The position numbers and the translations under genes were made by a program. From an uncultured Erythrobacteraceae bacterium (lineage in GTDB: Bacteria; Pseudomonadota; Alphaproteobacteria; Sphingomonadales; Sphingomonadaceae): 18,991 nt of DNA. Of this stretch, positions 1 to 7,147 are shown piece by piece; position 1 is the first letter of the stretch; each line of letters begins with the position of its first letter. The stretch is from the NCBI GenBank assembly GCA_946482075.1, contig CAMLQG010000074.1, positions 1 to 18,991 on the forward strand. Direction: 5' to 3'. A model generated the notes under the pieces. It did no database searches, had not been told where the DNA came from, and worked only from the letters and a program-made list of their open reading frames with translations.

Positions 1-1092
1 CATGGCGACAAGGCCATCGTCGCGCATCATGAAATTGTGGAAGCCGAGATCGGCGTGAACGCGCACGGCCGGACGGCCCTTCAGGATGTCGACATGCTTG
101 CGCAGCCAGTCGATGCCGATGATCAGGCCCGGATGGGGCGCCCGTTCGCGAGCGAACATGTTCGCTTCCGATTGGGCCAGTTCGCCCATGATCTCGTCGC
201 GCACGTCGGTATCGGGCTGGTTCGTCTCACGATGCAGCCTGGCCACCACTTCCGCGATGCTCTTCGCCCATTTGTGCCGGGTTTCGGTATCGGCCGGAAC
301 GCAATGGTTGGCCGGCGTGCCGGCGGCGAAGGACACACCCATGAAAGCCGTGCTGAACGGGCTTTCGGTCGGTTCGATCCACAGTGGGCGCGGCGCCGGG
401 ATGTCCAGCCGTTCCATGTCCTGCAGGATCGGGAATTCACGCGTGATGCTGGGGCCGGTGGGCAGGCCGTAGCCGTCCTTGCGGATGACGACGGTCTTCT
501 CGCCCTCGGCCGTATCCATCTTCACGATGTAGGTGGCCTTGGAATAGCCGCCCATCAGGCGCTTCACATTGGTGACTTTGGTCGATGCCGGTTCGTTGCC
601 GGTATCGTGCAGCCATTTTTCGAGTGCATCGGCGGTGATCTCGATCACCACTTGCGTATCTTCGTTTTCCCGCTTGTCGCCGCGGCCGCTGGTATAGGTT
701 ACTTGCGTGCCGCCGCTGACCACCGGGTCCATCGGCTCGTTATAGGCGATGACGAAATCGCGCACCTTCTGGCGCAGGGCCGGATCATCGCAATGCGATT
801 CCGTCTCGAGCGCGGCGCTCAGCGCCGCGCCTATGCCGGTCTTCCAGACGGCGTCGTGCTTGCGCGGGTGGTGCTCTCCCTTGACGGGCAAGGTATCGAC
901 CAGCGCCTGCTCCGCTGCACGGATTTCGGCGAGCTTCGCATCGCTATAGCCCATGCGCTTGCGCTGATAAGTGATCGCCGTCGCCGCCATGAAAGCTTCG
1001 GTCAGCTGATCGGACGTCAGATTCTCGGCCTTGGTGAGGCGTTCGAGAAAGTCCTGAATGGCAATCAGGACCTTGTTGGCAATCTCGTCCAT
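1..1092 (-). CDS. APH-fold phosphotransferase, C-terminus cut by window edge
   Basis: The frame opens at 1092 and runs off the left edge without a stop; 364 residues are visible. Residues about 175-364 read as an aminoglycoside-phosphotransferase/choline-kinase fold. There is a glycine-rich loop region (LMGGYSKATYIVK, 179-191), a basic strand TVVIRKDG (200-207) and the catalytic loop HADLGFHN (346-353), which fits HxDxxxxN with D348 as catalytic base and N353 as metal ligand. The second metal Asp would lie beyond the window. Residues 1-120 are a mostly helical N-terminal part I do not recognise. Bacterial relatives phosphorylate small hydroxylated metabolites or hydroxyacyl-CoAs (LvaA, ACAD10/11 N-domain) rather than antibiotics; the substrate here is unknown. 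The gene starts 7 nt after the NmrA-like gene and should be last or near last in the minus-strand operon. The family is fairly sure, the function is not. Confidence 0.82.
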   Translation of the reverse strand, partial: MDEIANKVLIAIQDFLERLTKAENLTSDQLTEAFMAATAITYQRKRMGYSDAKLAEIRAAEQALVDTLPVKGEHHPRKHDAVWKTGIGAALSAALETESHCDDPALRQKVRDFVIAYNEPMDPVVSGGTQVTYTSGRGDKRENEDTQVVIEITADALEKWLHDTGNEPASTKVTNVKRLMGGYSKATYIVKMDTAEGEKTVVIRKDGYGLPTGPSITREFPILQDMERLDIPAPRPLWIEPTESPFSTAFMGVSFAAGTPANHCVPADTETRHKWAKSIAEVVARLHRETNQPDTDVRDEIMGELAQSEANMFARERAPHPGLIIGIDWLRKHVDILKGRPAVRVHADLGFHNFMMRDDGLVAM

Positions 1093-1099
1093 CCTCGTA

Positions 1100-2005
1100 T
1101 CAGCTCCAGTCTTGTCTAGCGGCCCAGGTGCGCATGTCCGTAAGCTTTACGGGAATGAGTTCAAGGGCTGCTTTCACGTCCGCCTGGAAGGGATGGCGCG
1201 GATCTTCGTTGTTCAGCGTGTAGAAGCTGTCGAAACCATTGACGAAATCCTCGTGGGACAGGCCGGTGGACGGCCCCCAGAGTTCCCAGAATTCCTCTCC
1301 GAACTGCCGCGGCGTGACATGTTCGAAGCGGAGCTTCTGGCCCATCGCTTCACCGATGATGTCGACCACCTCGAGCGTCTTGAGCTTGTCCGGGCCGCCG
1401 ATCGGGATCTTGCGGCCGGCCAGTTCCGGCTTCTTGAGCGCGCCGACCATGAACTTCGCCACGTCTTCCAGGCAGATCCAGTCCGCTTCGAGATCCGGCT
1501 TGTGGCAATAGCGGTAGAGGCCCTTGCGAAGGTTGCCTTTCACCCAGTCGCCATGCAGATTGCTCATGAACAGGGTGGGGCGGAACACGATCACGGGAAT
1601 CGGGCCGTCGCGCATGATCTCCTCCATCGCGAGCACGCCGTCGAAATTGTACTGGCCGCAGGGCTCGTCGGGCGCCCACATGCTGGAATTGACGATGATC
1701 AGTTCGATACCGGCCTTCTCTGCCGCCTTGCGCACGGTTTCGGTCTGGCGGTTGACGCGATTCACATCGCCCATGGACTGCGCCTGATAGAAGATCGCAT
1801 CCGCACCTTCGAGCGCTGCGTCGATCGAGGCGGGATCGTCGTAATCCGCGACGACCTTTTCCGCGCCGTCGAACGCCGGATCTTCGAGCAGTTCAGCTTT
1901 GCGGCTGACGGCGCGGACCTTGTACCCCTGTTCGAGCAGTTCCTTGGGCTGCTGGCGGCCCTGCATGCCGGTTGCCCCGAAGACGACGACTGTTTTGATG
2001 GTCAT
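1100..2005 (-). CDS. NmrA-like NAD(P)-binding reductase (atypical SDR)
   Basis: This 301-residue protein begins with a beta strand and the dinucleotide-binding motif VFGATGMQGR (residues 8-17, GxxGxxG). It continues with RAVSRK, where a basic residue suits NADPH, and with GADAIFYQAQS. The usual Tyr-x-x-x-Lys pair of classical SDRs is not evident, as expected for the NmrA/TMR-like atypical branch. Members are either NADPH sensors or reductases of small carbonyl, enone or aryl substrates (isoflavone-reductase-like). Its place between two kinase-fold genes in a catabolic operon favours an enzyme. An AGGAGAA ribosome site lies a few bases before ATG 2005, and 22 nt separate it from the upstream kinase gene. 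The length is normal for the family. No specific substrate can be assigned. Confidence 0.85.
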   Translation of the reverse strand: MTIKTVVVFGATGMQGRQQPKELLEQGYKVRAVSRKAELLEDPAFDGAEKVVADYDDPASIDAALEGADAIFYQAQSMGDVNRVNRQTETVRKAAEKAGIELIIVNSSMWAPDEPCGQYNFDGVLAMEEIMRDGPIPVIVFRPTLFMSNLHGDWVKGNLRKGLYRYCHKPDLEADWICLEDVAKFMVGALKKPELAGRKIPIGGPDKLKTLEVVDIIGEAMGQKLRFEHVTPRQFGEEFWELWGPSTGLSHEDFVNGFDSFYTLNNEDPRHPFQADVKAALELIPVKLTDMRTWAARQDWS

Positions 2006-2027
2006 GATGGTTCTCCTGGAAAGAGTG

Positions 2028-3131
2028 TCAGAGGCCGAGAAGGCCGAAGGAATCGTGATCGAGCACGGCGATGGCTGCGCGGGCCGCGTTGGCGGTGTTG
2101 CAGGCTTCCGGCTGCCAGGTGCTGGAATTGTTGAGCCAGATCATCAGCGTGCAGATGGCCGATGCCCGGTAGGCGAGCCAGGCTTCCTCGAAGCTCGGCA
2201 CGTCCGCCACGCCGAAGCGTGCGAGATCGGCAAGATAGCCCGCCAGCAGCGGCTTTTCCCAATTGCGCCGGTCGATGATGTCGAGGCAGGGGATGAGGAA
2301 GCGCACGAGGCCCAGCGGCCAGGGCTCTCCGCGCGCGAGGAAATCGTAGAGCAGCGGGGAACCGTCGGGGAAGAAACCGACATTGCCGAGATGTTCGTCG
2401 CCATGGACGATGACCTTGGCGTGGCGTTCCAGCATCGCGCATAGCCGCTTCCAGCCTTCCTCCATCCGGTCGGCATCGCGCAGCAGCTTGGGCATGGCCG
2501 CGCCGCGCGGGGAGATCACCGACTGTTCCCAATGTTCGGAACGCGGCAGGATGTCGAAATAGAGCTCGCGGATCAGCCTGGCGTTCTCGCCGGCGGGCGT
2601 GTCCGGACCCCAGACGCCGCCGTCCTCGAATTCCTTGCTGTTCCAGGTTTGTGCCTGGAAGCGGGCCATCGCGGTCAGCAGGCTCGCGGCTTGGCCGTAG
2701 CTCAGCGTGGTGAGGCCGCCGGGGAAGTAGGTGGGATTTTTCGGTGCGAGATCCTCGAACAGCATGATCGTGCTCTCGCTCGGCTCCGCTTCCCATTCCT
2801 GGTAGATCAGCCGGGGCACGGTGACTTCGAGCCGGGGCAGAATGTCGCGATAGGAGACGAGCTCCGCCATGTTCGAGAAGTCGATGATCCGCCCCCGCGA
2901 GGTGCGCCCGTTGAGCGTGCCCTTGACGACATAGGTCGGCGGCAGGCCGGCATCCTGGCCCGCCCGGTTGTAGGCCAGGTGCACGCGCGCCTTGTTGGGT
3001 TTGTGGCCCATATGCGGATCGACGCGGGCGGACGTCACCTCCACGCCGGGATGGGTCAGCGCCAGCACATGCGTCAGCCATTCGGCCGTGACTTCCTCGA
3101 AAGCGCGCGGAACAGGTATCCTCGTTGTCAT
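2028..3131 (-). CDS. CHK/ecdysteroid-kinase-like phosphotransferase
   Basis: This 367-residue protein has the protein-kinase-like fold of small-molecule kinases. K70 in YVVKG is the likely ATP-anchoring lysine, and LFEDL (124-128) is the typical hinge motif. The catalytic loop HGDEHLGN (243-250) supplies D245 and N250, and YDF (262-264) supplies the metal-binding D263. The HGDxHxxN form with a late LYDF is typical of the CHK/EcKL (DUF1679-like) branch, whose characterised members phosphorylate steroid or other small alcohol hydroxyls; bacterial members are mostly unstudied. All core catalytic residues seem present, so it should be active. It differs from the APH-like gene at the operon end, so this is not a recent duplication. 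The start has AAGGACAG upstream, and 10 nt separate it from the alcohol dehydrogenase gene. Confidence 0.82.
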   Translation of the reverse strand: MTTRIPVPRAFEEVTAEWLTHVLALTHPGVEVTSARVDPHMGHKPNKARVHLAYNRAGQDAGLPPTYVVKGTLNGRTSRGRIIDFSNMAELVSYRDILPRLEVTVPRLIYQEWEAEPSESTIMLFEDLAPKNPTYFPGGLTTLSYGQAASLLTAMARFQAQTWNSKEFEDGGVWGPDTPAGENARLIRELYFDILPRSEHWEQSVISPRGAAMPKLLRDADRMEEGWKRLCAMLERHAKVIVHGDEHLGNVGFFPDGSPLLYDFLARGEPWPLGLVRFLIPCLDIIDRRNWEKPLLAGYLADLARFGVADVPSFEEAWLAYRASAICTLMIWLNNSSTWQPEACNTANAARAAIAVLDHDSFGLLGL

Positions 3132-3141
3132 TTTCTGTCCT

Positions 3142-4149
3142 TCAGTCGGGCGTGACCATCACTTTGCAGTGGGCATGGTTTTTGCGCAGAGCCTCGATCG
3201 TGTCGGGCAGGGCGGAAAGCGGGATCGTATCGGTCACCATCGCGCGTGGTTCAAGATGTCCGGCATCGAGCGCATCGAGCGCGCGCCGGAAGTCTTCCAT
3301 CCGATAGGCCATGGAAAAACGGATATCGACCTGCTTCATCGTGGCGAGGCCCGTGGGCAGCGTGTCGGGATCGAAGCACATTCCGCTGGACACGACCGTG
3401 CCGCGCGGAGCGACGCATTCCACGCCCGTGCCGATGATGCCGCTGCTGCCAACGCATTCGATCACTACGTCGGGCATGCCGCCGAGCGTCTCCGCCGCGC
3501 TGGCCGCGAGATCACTTCCGGCATGGAGGAAATGACGGGCGCCCATCGCCTCGGCGATCGGCTTACGCCGATCGGAATTGGCGACGACGGCGATGTTCTC
3601 GCAGCCGTTGCGCACCGCCCAGAAGGTCGCGGCAAGGCCCGTCGCGCCCGCGCCCAGTACGAGCACGCGCGAAGCGGGGGTCACGCCGCCCAACCGCACC
3701 GATTGCGCTCCGCAGGCCAGAGGCTCCACCAATGCGCCGTCCTCGAAAGTCAGATTGCCGGGCAGGCGGTTGACGAGCGAGGCCTGGGCGAGCGTGAACT
3801 CGCTGAAGCCGCCCATCAGATAGGTGCAGCTCGAGCAGCCATAGGGGTCCTGCACGGCGCAGGCGGGGCAATGGCCGCAGCCGCCGACCGGGAACGCGGT
3901 CACCCGCTCCCCGATGCGGAAACCGTCGACGCCCGCGCCCAGCGCGGCGATCGTCCCGGCATATTCATGGCCGGGTGTCGCCCCTTCCGCGAAATGGGCG
4001 GAGCTGGCGGGATCGGTCATCTTCAGATCGCTGCCGCAGATGCCGCAGCGATCGATCTTGATCAGCACTTCGCCGGGGCCGGGATCGGGAACCGAGACGT
4101 TCTCGATCGCCAGCTTCTCTCCCGGCCGATGAAAAATTGCGCGCCGCAT
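3142..4149 (-). CDS. Zinc-dependent medium-chain alcohol dehydrogenase
   Basis: This 335-residue protein is a full-length zinc MDR. Catalytic zinc ligands are C38 (in CGICGSD), H61 with E62 (GHEYAG) and E142 (VEPLACG). The structural zinc lobe has four cysteines at 91, 94, 97 and 105. The Rossmann motif is LGAGATG (165-171). It should oxidise a secondary alcohol or polyol-like hydroxyl with NAD(P)+, or run in reverse, in the cytoplasm. It resembles the threonine/sorbitol/2,3-butanediol dehydrogenase group, but substrate choice cannot be read. Its start lies 8 nt after the flavoprotein stop with little Shine-Dalgarno sequence (TGACCTGAACG then ATG), so translational coupling to the upstream gene is likely. 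It shares an operon with two kinase-like proteins, so the hydroxyl it acts on may also be a phosphorylation target; that is inference. Confidence 0.9.
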   Translation of the reverse strand: MRRAIFHRPGEKLAIENVSVPDPGPGEVLIKIDRCGICGSDLKMTDPASSAHFAEGATPGHEYAGTIAALGAGVDGFRIGERVTAFPVGGCGHCPACAVQDPYGCSSCTYLMGGFSEFTLAQASLVNRLPGNLTFEDGALVEPLACGAQSVRLGGVTPASRVLVLGAGATGLAATFWAVRNGCENIAVVANSDRRKPIAEAMGARHFLHAGSDLAASAAETLGGMPDVVIECVGSSGIIGTGVECVAPRGTVVSSGMCFDPDTLPTGLATMKQVDIRFSMAYRMEDFRRALDALDAGHLEPRAMVTDTIPLSALPDTIEALRKNHAHCKVMVTPD

Positions 4150-4157
4150 CGTTCAGG

Positions 4158-6134
4158 TCAGATCGACGCGCCCGCGAGGTGGCCTTCGCGGATCGCGACC
4201 GGCAGGTAGCGCGGCGAATTGGCATCGCCGATCACGCGCACTTCGGTGTTGCGATCGCTCAATGCGGTGAAGATCTCGCGATTGGGCTCGTTGCTGGTCA
4301 CGAACACCACGAGATCGGCCGGCAGCGTTTCGAGTTCGACATCCTCGAAGAAGTGGTGCGGGCCCACGATCAGGGACTCTCCGGTGAATTCCACCGGGCG
4401 GTGGCGGATCAGATATTTGAACGGCTTGCCCTTCATGCGGCGCAGGAACGGCTCGACCATGCTCGCGCCCTGCGATTGCTGCGCGATCATGCGGTGGCGC
4501 GTCATATAGGTGACGGACAAGCCCATCTCGATCAGGTAATCGCAGCAGCCGATAGCCTCGTAATGGCCGGTATCATCGATCACCACCGCGCTTTTCCCGA
4601 GATCGGCCGGCGGTTCCATCATCAGGTCGAAGCCCGAAATCACGCGCGGATGTTCGTAATTCTTCATCGGCTGGCCGGGATGCGAATAGACGATGCCATT
4701 GCCGCGCGCGAACGAGCCGGTGGCGACGATCACGCTTTCGGCCCCGCTCGCGATCACGTCGTCCGGGTCCATATAGGTGGATAGCTGGACCTCCACGCCC
4801 AGGCGATAGATTTCCGATTCCAGCCAGGTGGCGATGTCGATCATGCCGTGGCGCGTGGGGAGCTTGCAAGCAGCGCGCAGCGTGCCGCCGAGATCGGGCG
4901 TGGCTTCGGCCAGCGTGACCTTGTGTCCGCGCGTGGCCGCGACGCGCGCGGCTTCCATGCCGGCAGGGCCGCCGCCGATCACAAGCACGTTCTTCGGTTC
5001 CGCCGCAGGTTCCAGCTTGTGATCGCCGCGGTAGAGTTCATGTCCCGTGCCTGGGTTGACCGCGCATTCCATGTGACCGTGCTCGGTGGTGACCTGGGTC
5101 AGACAGCTCTGGTTGCAGCCGATGCAGGGGCGCACTTGCTCGACCTTGCCGGCGAGGCTCTTGTTCACCAGATCGGGGTCCGCGATCATCGCGCGGACCA
5201 GGCCGACCATGTCCGCGCCGCCCGAACGGATCAGCTGGTCGCATTCTTCCAGCGTCCGAAAGCGGCCGATCACCATGGTGGGCGTCTTGACCTGGGTGGA
5301 GATCGGCAGGCTTGTGGGCAGTTCGTAGCCCATCGGGAAATGCATGCCGCCGACCATCCAGTCGAAAGTGTTGTAGTTGCCGACCGAGACGTTGATGTAG
5401 TCCGTCAGCCCGCGTTCCTCGAGCAGCTGGGCGACGCGTAAATTCTGCTCCACGTCGACGCCGCCGAAGACGAGATCGGGCGCAAGCCGCACGCCGACCA
5501 CGAAATCGCTGGACACGGCGGAGCGGACCGCTTCCATCAGTTCGAGGACGAAGCGGGCGCGCTCATCGATCGTCTCGCCGCCATATTCGTCTTCGCGGGT
5601 GTTCGTCGCGCCCGAAAGGAATTGGGCGGGCAGATAGCCGTGCGCGCAGTGCACGTCGACGCCTTCGAGTCCCCAGGCTTCCATCCGCCGCGCCGCCGCT
5701 GCATAGTGATCGATGATCTCCGCGATCATGGACTTCGTCATCTGGATGGGGACCACGCCATATTCCACGCTCGGTACGGTGGATGCGCCCCAGGGCGGGG
5801 TGCCGTCACGCGGCATGGAATGGTGGCCGGCATGCCAGAGCTGCTGGAATATCTTCATCCCGTGCGGACGGCAGGCGTCGACAAGCTTGCGATAGCCATC
5901 CTCGAGCGAGGGATCCCACAGGTCGATCGCGAGCGGGCTGGTCGGATGGACCGAACCGACTTCGAGGATCGAGAGGCCGGCGCCGCCCCGCGCCCGCGCT
6001 TCATGATAGGCGATCAGCGTGTCGCTCATCCGCCGCTTGCCAAGGATCGTGCCATGCGCTGTGCGCACGATGCGGTTCTTGATCGTGCAGCTCTTGCCGA
6101 GTTTGATCGGCGTGTGAACGTGTGTGTAGTTCAT
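4158..6134 (-). CDS. Old yellow enzyme / 2,4-dienoyl-CoA reductase-like FMN/Fe-S/FAD oxidoreductase
   Basis: This 658-residue protein has the three-part layout of FadH, BaiCD/BaiH and trimethylamine dehydrogenase. An FMN TIM barrel spans about 1-330, with HGYLPAQFLS (165-174) and DEYGGE (182-187). A 4Fe-4S site has cysteines at 337, 340, 344 and 357. An FAD/NADPH-binding half starts with VIGGGPAGMEAA (385-396). Family members reduce activated C=C bonds of dienoyl-CoAs, enones or bile-acid intermediates, or demethylate amines. Y167 aligns by position with the catalytic Tyr of E. coli FadH. The FadH HEAR stretch (His252) has no clear equivalent, so the substrate may differ. It is first in operon A, with AGGAGAGG ahead of ATG 6134. 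The downstream dehydrogenase starts 8 nt after its stop. Family assignment is strong, reaction only inferred. Confidence 0.9.
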   Translation of the reverse strand: MNYTHVHTPIKLGKSCTIKNRIVRTAHGTILGKRRMSDTLIAYHEARARGGAGLSILEVGSVHPTSPLAIDLWDPSLEDGYRKLVDACRPHGMKIFQQLWHAGHHSMPRDGTPPWGASTVPSVEYGVVPIQMTKSMIAEIIDHYAAAARRMEAWGLEGVDVHCAHGYLPAQFLSGATNTREDEYGGETIDERARFVLELMEAVRSAVSSDFVVGVRLAPDLVFGGVDVEQNLRVAQLLEERGLTDYINVSVGNYNTFDWMVGGMHFPMGYELPTSLPISTQVKTPTMVIGRFRTLEECDQLIRSGGADMVGLVRAMIADPDLVNKSLAGKVEQVRPCIGCNQSCLTQVTTEHGHMECAVNPGTGHELYRGDHKLEPAAEPKNVLVIGGGPAGMEAARVAATRGHKVTLAEATPDLGGTLRAACKLPTRHGMIDIATWLESEIYRLGVEVQLSTYMDPDDVIASGAESVIVATGSFARGNGIVYSHPGQPMKNYEHPRVISGFDLMMEPPADLGKSAVVIDDTGHYEAIGCCDYLIEMGLSVTYMTRHRMIAQQSQGASMVEPFLRRMKGKPFKYLIRHRPVEFTGESLIVGPHHFFEDVELETLPADLVVFVTSNEPNREIFTALSDRNTEVRVIGDANSPRYLPVAIREGHLAGASI

Positions 6135-6336
6135 GCGTAACCTCTCCTAGCCCGCGAACTGTAGCTCGAAATGCGGCTCGTGATAGACACCGATTGCACC
6201 ACGGAACAGCGCTCGGTTTGTCCGCACTTGCATTGGCAAATGCGCCCTGCCGCATGGGGCCTGAATGCAGGCTTGCCATTTGCGCGACCGGGGGAAGGGT
6301 GGCAAGCGATGCGAAATTCTCAATGGGAGAGAAGGA
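6135..6336. promoter_or_regulatory. Divergent control region between flavoprotein operon and SDR
   Basis: This 202-nt gap separates two divergent genes, so it must hold both promoters. I see no convincing -35/-10 pair on either strand. It does contain a small dyad, GCATT-GGCA-AATGC at 6230-6243, and a second related box, TTGCCATTTGCGC, at about 6283-6295. These are operator-like and lie near the middle of the region. The octamer CTTGCATT (6227-6234) recurs in the next divergent region at 11827. The assignment as an operator is inference. Confidence 0.4.
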
Positions 6337-7107
6337 ATGGGAGTTCTTGACGGCAAGGTCTGCCTCGTCACCGGTGGCGGCAAGGGAATGGGCAGGGCGA
6401 TCTGCGAGCTCTTCGCCCGGGAAGGCGGATCGGTGGTCGTCGCGGCGCGCAGGCTGGAAGCGGCGCAACTGGTCGCGGACAGCATCGGCGGTTCCGCCAG
6501 CGCGATTGCGCTCGACGTCACCAAGGCCGATGGCTGGCAGGCCGCGATCGCCGCGATCGAACAGAAATACGGCCGGCTGGACGTGCTGGTGAACAATGCC
6601 GGCGTTTCCGAGGCGGGATCTACCGAAACCGGGGACGAGGACAGCTTCCGCTGGCAGATCGAAGTCAATGTGTTCGGTCCCTATTACGGTGCGCGTGCCG
6701 CGCTGCCGCTGATGCGCAAATCGGGTCAGCCCGGCAGCATCGTGAATATCGGCTCCGCTTTCTCGGTCCGGCTGGTGCCGGGCTTCGCGGCCTATGGTTC
6801 GTCCAAGGCTGCGATGAACGCGATGGCACAGACGCTGGCGCTGGAACTGGCGACGGCGGGCGATCCCATCCGCGTGAACACCATCCACCCGGGCGGCACC
6901 GAGACGGAAATGCTCGAGGATGCCTATGCCGAAACGGGTCTCCCGCGCGAAGAAGCGGTCGCGCTGTTCCTGAAGATTCATCCGATGGGCCGCATGGGCA
7001 AGGCGCAGGAAGTGGCGAAGGCCGCTCTCTGGCTTGCGTCCGATCAGTCGAGCTTCACCACCGGTGCGGAAATTCCGGTCGACGGCGCGAGCATCATCCG
7101 GCCGTAA
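6337..7107 (+). CDS. Short-chain dehydrogenase/reductase (classical SDR)
   Basis: From ATG 6337 the product is 256 residues, the normal classical SDR length. I chose this start because GAGAGAAGGA directly precedes it and it begins just before the first strand; an in-frame ATG at 6265 would add 24 non-conserved residues. The cofactor motif is TGGGKGMG (12-19), followed by D60 in the adenine-site strand and NNAG (86-89). The active site is N111, S140, Y153 and K157 (YGSSK). It should interconvert a secondary alcohol and ketone with NAD(H) or NADP(H). The R38-R39 pair at the end of beta-2 hints at NADP(H). It is transcribed alone, divergent from operon A and convergent with the beta-propeller gene. 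The substrate is unknown; 3-oxoacyl or alicyclic ketone chemistry would suit the neighbourhood. Confidence 0.92.
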   Translation: MGVLDGKVCLVTGGGKGMGRAICELFAREGGSVVVAARRLEAAQLVADSIGGSASAIALDVTKADGWQAAIAAIEQKYGRLDVLVNNAGVSEAGSTETGDEDSFRWQIEVNVFGPYYGARAALPLMRKSGQPGSIVNIGSAFSVRLVPGFAAYGSSKAAMNAMAQTLALELATAGDPIRVNTIHPGGTETEMLEDAYAETGLPREEAVALFLKIHPMGRMGKAQEVAKAALWLASDQSSFTTGAEIPVDGASIIRP

Positions 7108-7114
7108 GCGATCG

Positions 7115-7140
7115 GGCCGGCGCGGATGTCCGCGCCGGCC
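7115..7140. terminator. GC-rich hairpin between convergent genes
   Basis: An 11-bp perfect stem, GGCCGGCGCGG (7115-7125) with CCGCGCCGGCC (7130-7140), encloses the loop ATGT. It lies 7 nt after the SDR stop and 7 nt from the propeller-gene stop. There is no U-tract on either side, so it is either a factor-assisted or bidirectional terminator, or an mRNA 3'-end stabiliser. Confidence 0.5.
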
Positions 7141-7147
7141 TCGTCCT

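Noticed and set aside
1..1092. Aminoglycoside resistance gene
   Set aside because: The APH fold is shared by many metabolic kinases, and the catabolic operon context and long N-terminal part do not fit a resistance enzyme.
37..1119. Long plus-strand open frame opposite the APH-like kinase
   Set aside because: Its product shows only the Arg/His/Asp-rich composition of antisense frames in GC-rich DNA, while the minus strand has clear kinase motifs.
1058..2134. Long plus-strand open frame over the NmrA-like gene
   Set aside because: It is antisense to a gene with a clear dinucleotide-binding motif and ribosome site, and shows no family pattern of its own.
2992..4209. 405-codon plus-strand open frame over the alcohol dehydrogenase
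   Set aside because: The minus strand encodes a full zinc MDR with all metal ligands; the plus frame is low-complexity antisense sequence.
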